The notes beneath the pieces are model-generated. The model was given only the letters and a program-made list of their open reading frames with translations. It made no database searches and was not told the origin of the DNA. 36,615 bases of DNA from Desulfobacterales bacterium HSG17 (GTDB taxonomy: Bacteria > Desulfobacterota > Desulfobacteria > Desulfobacterales > Desulfococcaceae). The translations under genes and the position numbers were made by a program. The stretch covers positions 1-36,615 of the forward strand of contig JAUCGD010000015.1 of NCBI GenBank assembly GCA_030377945.1, written 5' to 3'. Below are positions 31,887 through 36,615 of the stretch, in pieces. How positions within the stretch are numbered: position 1 is the first letter of the stretch; each line of letters opens with the position of its first letter.

Positions 31887-31996
31887 CTTTGTGTCTACAA
31901 AAAGCAAGAAAGATCAAATAAAAGATGGACTTAAACCTTAAAATTGCATGAAAATTAATTAGTAATAATAAAATAAAAATGATTTTAGGAGGAAAT

Positions 31997-32293
31997 TTGG
32001 TAAAACATATTGTATGTTGGGATATCACTGACAAAGAAAATATTGAGGAACATGCCAAACAAGTAAAGAATGCTTTGGAAACCCTGCATGGAAAAATTTC
32101 AGGTCTTATTAAGATTGAAGTTGGATTAAATTATAGTGATTCAGAAACGTCATCTGATATTGTGCTCTATTCAGAATTTGAATCTAAAGAGGCTCTTTCA
32201 TCCTATATCACACATCACCTGCATGTTGAGGTTGGACAAAAAATTGTTCGCCCACTAACATGTAACCGTAGAATGGTTGACTACGAAGTGTAA
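31997..32293 (+). CDS. Dabb-family (stress-responsive alpha/beta-barrel) protein
   Basis: 98 residues from TTG 31997, chosen because AGGAGG lies 4 bases before it; the upstream ATG at 31979 would put the ribosome binding site inside the gene. Begins MVKHIVCWDITDKENIEEHA with the Dabb pattern (VKHIVxWxxK), then IKIEVGLNYSDSETSSDIVL, SEFESKEALSSYITHHLHVE. These form dimeric ferredoxin-like barrels; roles include small-molecule enzymes and stress proteins, not further assignable. It converges with an ABM-family gene. Confidence 0.8.
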   Translation: MVKHIVCWDITDKENIEEHAKQVKNALETLHGKISGLIKIEVGLNYSDSETSSDIVLYSEFESKEALSSYITHHLHVEVGQKIVRPLTCNRRMVDYEV

Positions 32294-32302
32294 TTTTATT
32301 AA

Positions 32303-32608
32303 TTATGCTTTTTTCAATACTTTTACAGACATTTTTTCAACAAGATTTTTTGTCTGTTCTCTGTATTCAAGCATATGTGGTGCAGATAAATGTGTCTGTA
32401 AATCTTCCAGACTCTCCCATTTTTCGAGAATTGTAACAACATTACTGTTTAATTCCTGGGGAGGTAATCCTGTGGGAACATCAACTGTTGGAAGATACTC
32501 AATACAACCTTTTTCTTTAATAACATTTGGTATATTTGATTTGAAAATATTAATAAATTCTAACAATTGGCCTTCTTTAATGTGTATAAATGCAATAACG
32601 TTTATCAT
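32303..32608 (-). CDS. Antibiotic biosynthesis monooxygenase (ABM)-domain protein
   Basis: 101 residues from the ATG at 32608, with AAGGAAT upstream; a longer frame from 32692 has no support. Starts MINVIAFIHIKEGQLLEFIN, then GCIEYLPTVDVPTGLPPQEL and NSNVVTILEKWESLEDLQTH. The ABM fold is a dimeric alpha/beta barrel, as in YgiN-like quinol monooxygenases. It faces the Dabb gene, 9 bases between the stops, so two small barrel proteins sit tail to tail. Confidence 0.8.
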   Translation of the reverse strand: MINVIAFIHIKEGQLLEFINIFKSNIPNVIKEKGCIEYLPTVDVPTGLPPQELNSNVVTILEKWESLEDLQTHLSAPHMLEYREQTKNLVEKMSVKVLKKA

Positions 32609-32649
32609 TTTATAAATTCCTTGTTTTTGCAGGCACGAAAGCCTGGGAT

Positions 32650-32810
32650 TAAAATTCAATGGAATATTTACTTTTATTGTAATTGTTGTCAAGGGATTGG
32701 CTGGATTTGTTGCTATTGATATTGATAATGAAGAGATTGAAATAAAAAGCTGGATTGAGAATCAGGATGGTGATATTAAAGGTCACGCATACCCCGAGGG
32801 CAGAAACTAA
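32650..32810 (+). other. Possible gene remnant before murA
   Basis: An open frame without a usual start codon ends KGLAGFVAIDIDNEEIEIKS then WIENQDGDIKGHAYPEGRN. A repeat of TTAAAGGTCA-YGCA lies at 32777 and again near 32830. The composition is protein-like; I do not recognise it. Confidence 0.25.
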
Positions 32811-32918
32811 CCTGGTTTCTGACTTTCAGGTTAAAGGTCATGCACACAATATGATAGAATTGCAAAATTTTAACTTAAATTATTTTTTATAAAAATTTAT
32901 ATCAGGGTTTACAATCTT

Positions 32919-34172
32919 ATGGATAAAATTCAAATAGTTGGTGGACAAAAGCTTCAAGGAGAAGTTAATATCAGCGGGGCAAAAAATGCTGCACTCCCTC
33001 TGATTGCTTCAAGTATCCTTGTTAATGGGAAAATTTCTTATTCCAATGTACCGAATCTTATGGATATTGACAGCATTAGACTGCTCCTTGAAGATCTCGG
33101 GGCACAGTGTAGTACATCTTCGGGCTGCCTTGATGTGAATGGTGCTTTTATTAATAAAATTGAAGCTCAATATGATCTTGTTCGTAAAATGAGGGCATCT
33201 ATTCTTGTTCTCGGTCCCCTTGTTGCAAGATTCGGCCATGCAAAAGTTTCTTTGCCTGGAGGCTGTGCCATAGGAGCCAGACCTGTTAATATGCATCTTG
33301 CAGGACTTGAAGCCCTTGGTGCAACCATAAGCTTAGAGCATGGATATATTGAAGCAAAAGCTGATAAACTTGTGGGCAATGAAATCTATTTTGATATGCC
33401 GACAGTTACAGGTACTGAAAATTTAATGATGGCGGCAACTCTTGCAAAGGGAAAAAGTATTTTGCGCAATGCTGCAAGAGAGCCTGAGATAGTTGCTTTG
33501 GCACAGGCCTTGATTCAAATGGGTGCAAAAATTAAGGGTGCCGGCACCACTATTATAACTGTGGAAGGTGTGGAAAAATTACATCCGGTTCATATTAAAA
33601 TTATTCCAGACAGGATAGAGACCGGGACTTTTATGGTTGCTGCTGCTGCTACTGGTGGAGATATCCTTGTAAAAGGGTGTGAACCGGAACATATTGGTGG
33701 CATCATCAATAAACTCAAAGCTACCGGTGCTTTGGTTGAAATTTTTAAAGACAGTATCAGGGTTAAAGGTTCAAAAATAATTAAAAGTATTGATATAAAA
33801 ACTCTGCCCTATCCTGGATTTCCAACTGATATGCAGGCACAATTTATGACACTGATGACCATTGCCAATGGCAGTAGTATGATCCATGAATCTGTTTTTG
33901 AAAATCGGTTTATACATGCAAATGAATTGCTGCGTATGGGTGCTGATATCTCCATAACAAATGGTAACCTTGCCTCAATAAAGGGTGTTAAAGCGCTGCA
34001 GGCAGCACCTGTTATGGCTTCTGATCTCAGGGCAAGTGCCTCTCTTGTTATTGCAGGGCTGATTGCAAAAGGGACTACAATTATTTCAAGGATTTATCAT
34101 ATGGATAGAGGCTATGAAGCCATTGAAAAGAAACTTTTCAAGCTTGGAGCCGATATTAAACGTATGCAATGA
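32919..34172 (+). CDS. murA: UDP-N-acetylglucosamine 1-carboxyvinyltransferase
   Basis: 417 residues, standard MurA length. First committed step of peptidoglycan synthesis: transfer of enolpyruvate from PEP to UDP-GlcNAc. K22 in [10 protein letters not shown] and the catalytic cysteine C116 in [20 protein letters not shown] (Cys type, hence fosfomycin sensitive in principle) are present. [15 protein letters not shown] [17 protein letters not shown] and [14 protein letters not shown] are further signatures. Starts at ATG 32919 without a clear Shine-Dalgarno sequence. Its stop overlaps the comEC start (ATGA). Confidence 0.97.
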   Translation: MDKIQIVGGQKLQGEVNISGAKNAALPLIASSILVNGKISYSNVPNLMDIDSIRLLLEDLGAQCSTSSGCLDVNGAFINKIEAQYDLVRKMRASILVLGPLVARFGHAKVSLPGGCAIGARPVNMHLAGLEALGATISLEHGYIEAKADKLVGNEIYFDMPTVTGTENLMMAATLAKGKSILRNAAREPEIVALAQALIQMGAKIKGAGTTIITVEGVEKLHPVHIKIIPDRIETGTFMVAAAATGGDILVKGCEPEHIGGIINKLKATGALVEIFKDSIRVKGSKIIKSIDIKTLPYPGFPTDMQAQFMTLMTIANGSSMIHESVFENRFIHANELLRMGADISITNGNLASIKGVKALQAAPVMASDLRASASLVIAGLIAKGTTIISRIYHMDRGYEAIEKKLFKLGADIKRMQ

Positions 34173-36615
34173 AAATATTCTGCATATTTTCCTCTTTAAT
34201 TGCAGGGATATTATCGGGAAACTGTTTTTTCGATAATATCGGTCTTATTGTTTTTAGTGTCTTTTCGTTGTTAGCTTTACTCTGGTATTTTTTTTATTAT
34301 AAAAAGAATCAGGGTCTTATTGTTTTATCTATTTTTATCTTTATTTTTGGGTATCTTTCCATCCAGAATAGAATTAATCCTGACTTACCTTCAAATCACA
34401 TATCAAATTTTCTTGATACACAAGACAATATTATTACCGGTAAAATTGTTTCATTTGCACAACACTATAAAAGAAAATATAAAATTACTCTGTTGTGCCT
34501 AAGTATCAAACGACCAGATAGTGAAATAAAACAAATCTCAGGCATGATAAATCTGAGTATCTATGGTTCACTGTCAAAGACCTCTACTGAAAAATCACCA
34601 CGATATGGTGATATTATAAAATTTAAATCATCTGTTAAATCCATTCGAAATTTTCAGAATCCAGGTGGTTTTGATTACAAAAGGTTTTTAAAATTAAAAG
34701 GGATATATGGTTCTGCCTGGGTTGGGGGAAACAAAGTTTCAATATTGACCCATGAAGACCAAATGGGTATTTTTTCTAAGTTGATCCGGCAAATAGAAGA
34801 GTTGAGGATAAGACATTTTTATTTTATATTAGACAAGACTTCCTATTCAAATTCTGGAAAAATAATGGCTTCTCTTGTTACCGGGAAAAAAGAGATTATT
34901 CCCCCGGATATAAGAGATCTGTTTTCCAAGGCTGGAATCAGTCATCTTCTTGCTATTTCGGGTTTACATTTATCCATTGTAAGCTTACTGTTTTTTTTCC
35001 TGTTTTACAGGTTTTTTGCACTGTTTCCAGCATTATTGATTTCAGGCAGATCAAAAAAAATAGCAGGTGTGTTCACTATTATTCCTTTGATATTATATGG
35101 TATTTTTACAGGTTTTTCTCCCTCCTGCCAGCGGGCATTAATAATGATTGCTGTTTTAATGTTCTCTTTTATTCGTGAAAAAGAGAAAGATATTATTTCA
35201 AGTCTTTGTTTTGCTGGAATATTAATATTAATCAGGGATTGTGCAGCACTGTTTTCCATCTCATTTCAATTATCCTTTTTGGCAGTTATCTTTATTGTTT
35301 ACGGGGTTTCTATGCTCAAGCAGTATGCAGCATTTGTACTTAAAAAAAATATAGTGGCAAAAATATGGTTGATGGTTTTGGTAACGCTGTTTGCAGGCCT
35401 TGGAACTTCACCTTTAACAGCACATTATTTTAATACTGTATCCATGATTGCGCCACTATCCAATTTTTTTGCAATACCTGTGCTCGGTTTTATTGTTTTA
35501 CCTCTTGGGCTTATATGTCTGATTGTTTTTCCATGGTTTCCTGCATGTGCAGGTTTTATTGTTCAGGTGTGCACACAACTTATTTCATATTTAAGCATAG
35601 CCTCTAGTTTTTTTATATCCCTGCCTTTTGCCTGGTCAAGGACAGTTACACTGCAGTGGACTGAAATTGCTGTAATTTATTTAATCTTTATTTCAATATT
35701 ATTAATTTTAAAGGGATATAGAAGATCTTCGAGTTTAATATTTATTGTAACTTTTTTGTTAATCATTTCAAATTTTGTCAATAATAATGCAATAAAAAAG
35801 AGTAATAAAAATTTACAAATCACAATAATTGATGTAGGGCAGGGCAGCAGTGCTCTTATTCAAACTGCCCATGGGACGAATATTCTTGTTGATGGGGGAG
35901 GATTCTCTGACTTATCTGTATTTGATACCGGCAGGTATATTATTGCCCCTTTTTTATGGCAGAAAAAAATCAAAACTATTGATTATGTCATTTTGAGCCA
36001 TCCCGAATCTGATCATTTAAGTGGTTTGATTTTTATCCTGGATAATTTCAATGTTAAAACTTTAATTAAAAACAGTGATACAAGAGATACAGCCGCTTAT
36101 AAAGCCATGATAAAAATTTGTGAAAAAAATAATATTACAATATACAACCCTTTAGAACATAACAAAAATCTTGAGTCCTTTGGTTTTAATGAATGCAGGT
36201 TTGATTTTTTTAACTCTTCCAAAGATATTTTTTCATATAATCTGAATGATAATTCTCTTGTTTTTAAAATTATATATAAGAATTTTTCAATGCTTTTTCC
36301 AGGAGATATCCTTAAATTAAGGGAAAAAAATCTTTCCGGTAACACTGATAGTAGTCTTCATTCTGATGTTATGTTAGCACCTCATCATGGAAGTTCTTCA
36401 TCCAGTACAAAAATTTTTCTTGAAAAAGTACACCCATCAAGTGTAATAATATCTTGTGGATGGCATAATAGATTTGGTTTTCCTGATCTTGATGTTTTAC
36501 AAAGATTTAAAGATAGGGAAATTAATATATTCAGAACCGATGAAAATGGAGCTGTTATGGTTGTGAGTGATGGTAAAAATTATAAAATTAAACCCTTTAT
36601 TATTGAAAGTGAAAA
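34169..36615 (+). CDS. comEC: ComEC/Rec2 DNA-internalisation protein (runs off the window)
   Basis: At least 815 codons, no stop before the window end. Starts at ATG 34169 in an ATGA overlap with murA. N-terminal hydrophobic helices, a soluble DUF4131/OB-like region (about 75-205, including [17 protein letters not shown]), then the competence domain with [14 protein letters not shown] and [15 protein letters not shown], many transmembrane helices, and a C-terminal metallo-beta-lactamase-like domain ([48 protein letters not shown]). It forms the inner-membrane channel for transforming DNA. The metal motif reads SHPESDH, with Glu where SHxDxDH is usual. Confidence 0.93.
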   Translation, partial: MKIFCIFSSLIAGILSGNCFFDNIGLIVFSVFSLLALLWYFFYYKKNQGLIVLSIFIFIFGYLSIQNRINPDLPSNHISNFLDTQDNIITGKIVSFAQHYKRKYKITLLCLSIKRPDSEIKQISGMINLSIYGSLSKTSTEKSPRYGDIIKFKSSVKSIRNFQNPGGFDYKRFLKLKGIYGSAWVGGNKVSILTHEDQMGIFSKLIRQIEELRIRHFYFILDKTSYSNSGKIMASLVTGKKEIIPPDIRDLFSKAGISHLLAISGLHLSIVSLLFFFLFYRFFALFPALLISGRSKKIAGVFTIIPLILYGIFTGFSPSCQRALIMIAVLMFSFIREKEKDIISSLCFAGILILIRDCAALFSISFQLSFLAVIFIVYGVSMLKQYAAFVLKKNIVAKIWLMVLVTLFAGLGTSPLTAHYFNTVSMIAPLSNFFAIPVLGFIVLPLGLICLIVFPWFPACAGFIVQVCTQLISYLSIASSFFISLPFAWSRTVTLQWTEIAVIYLIFISILLILKGYRRSSSLIFIVTFLLIISNFVNNNAIKKSNKNLQITIIDVGQGSSALIQTAHGTNILVDGGGFSDLSVFDTGRYIIAPFLWQKKIKTIDYVILSHPESDHLSGLIFILDNFNVKTLIKNSDTRDTAAYKAMIKICEKNNITIYNPLEHNKNLESFGFNECRFDFFNSSKDIFSYNLNDNSLVFKIIYKNFSMLFPGDILKLREKNLSGNTDSSLHSDVMLAPHHGSSSSSTKIFLEKVHPSSVIISCGWHNRFGFPDLDVLQRFKDREINIFRTDENGAVMVVSDGKNYKIKPFIIESE

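Larger units (their letters stand above)
30636..31916 (+). mobile_element. Complete IS3-family insertion sequence (1281 bp)
   Basis: Ends are TGATCTTTCTT (30636-30646) and its reverse complement at 31906-31916. A second matching block, GTAGACA (30654-30660) and TGTCTAC (31892-31898), gives 25-bp imperfect terminal inverted repeats with 18 matches. The element is flanked by a 3-bp target duplication AAT (30633-30635 and 31917-31919). It encodes orfA and orfB of the usual IS3 type. Fully intact ends suggest a recent insertion. Confidence 0.92.

Noticed and set aside
36097..36345. 82-residue open frame on the minus strand
   Set aside because: It is antisense to the metallo-beta-lactamase-like domain of comEC.

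Overview
The window looks like a chromosomal segment of a low-GC, strictly anaerobic, Gram-negative member of the Desulfobacterota, most likely Desulfobacterales. The grounds are a selenocysteine elongation factor (SelB), a PEP-CTERM protein, a SprA-like metalloprotease, PAS kinases whose N-terminus (MIDKPTYEELE...) is common in that group, and deltaproteobacterial-looking housekeeping proteins. The taxonomic call is inference; no rRNA is present.

Layout. (a) 1-7.3 kb is an accessory island of toxin-antitoxin (TA) genes and AAA ATPases: an intact vapBC, an intact hicAB, two HigA-type antitoxins whose toxins are reduced to N-terminal stubs, a frameshifted MazE-like antitoxin, two AAA/DUF4143 ATPases, and two 3'-terminal fragments of such an ATPase flanking vapBC. 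Inside it sits a PEP-CTERM gene preceded by a sigma-54-type promoter and a GEMM-I (cyclic dinucleotide) riboswitch. (b) 7.3-18.6 kb is mostly housekeeping: a stand-alone flagellar rod-domain protein, an isochorismatase-like hydrolase, the SprA-like protease, a radical SAM protein, hemW, selB, tRNA-His, two peptidyl-prolyl isomerases, mtgA, tRNA-Arg, a GGDEF protein and a cation-exchanger-like membrane protein. (c) 18.8-25.1 kb is an AT-rich mosaic of small genes (two GNAT acetyltransferases, flavodoxin-like reductase, alpha/beta hydrolase, methyltransferase, PHP phosphoesterase, small conserved proteins) mixed with gene stubs (DUF3024, ferredoxin, glutaredoxin), ending in an IS200/IS605-type element. 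(d) 25.2-29.0 kb is a three-gene phosphorelay (PAS kinase, single-domain response regulator, hybrid REC-PAS-kinase-REC), followed by a LysE-type exporter. (e) 30.2-32.8 kb holds a hypothetical protein, a complete IS3-family element with a 3-bp target duplication, and two small dimeric alpha/beta-barrel proteins. (f) 32.9 kb to the end is murA overlapping comEC, which runs off the window.

How the parts relate. The clearest regulatory story is the PEP-CTERM gene: sigma-54-like promoter, then riboswitch, then a ribosome binding site a few bases after the aptamer, which suggests second-messenger control of a sorted surface or exopolysaccharide-associated protein. The GGDEF protein at 16.5 kb could contribute to the same signal pool. 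The TA island shows a repeated pattern in which the toxin is lost and the antitoxin and its operator-promoter are kept. The IS200-type element has a 12-bp stem that would hide the transposase Shine-Dalgarno sequence. All calls are made by reading the sequence; no database search was run.
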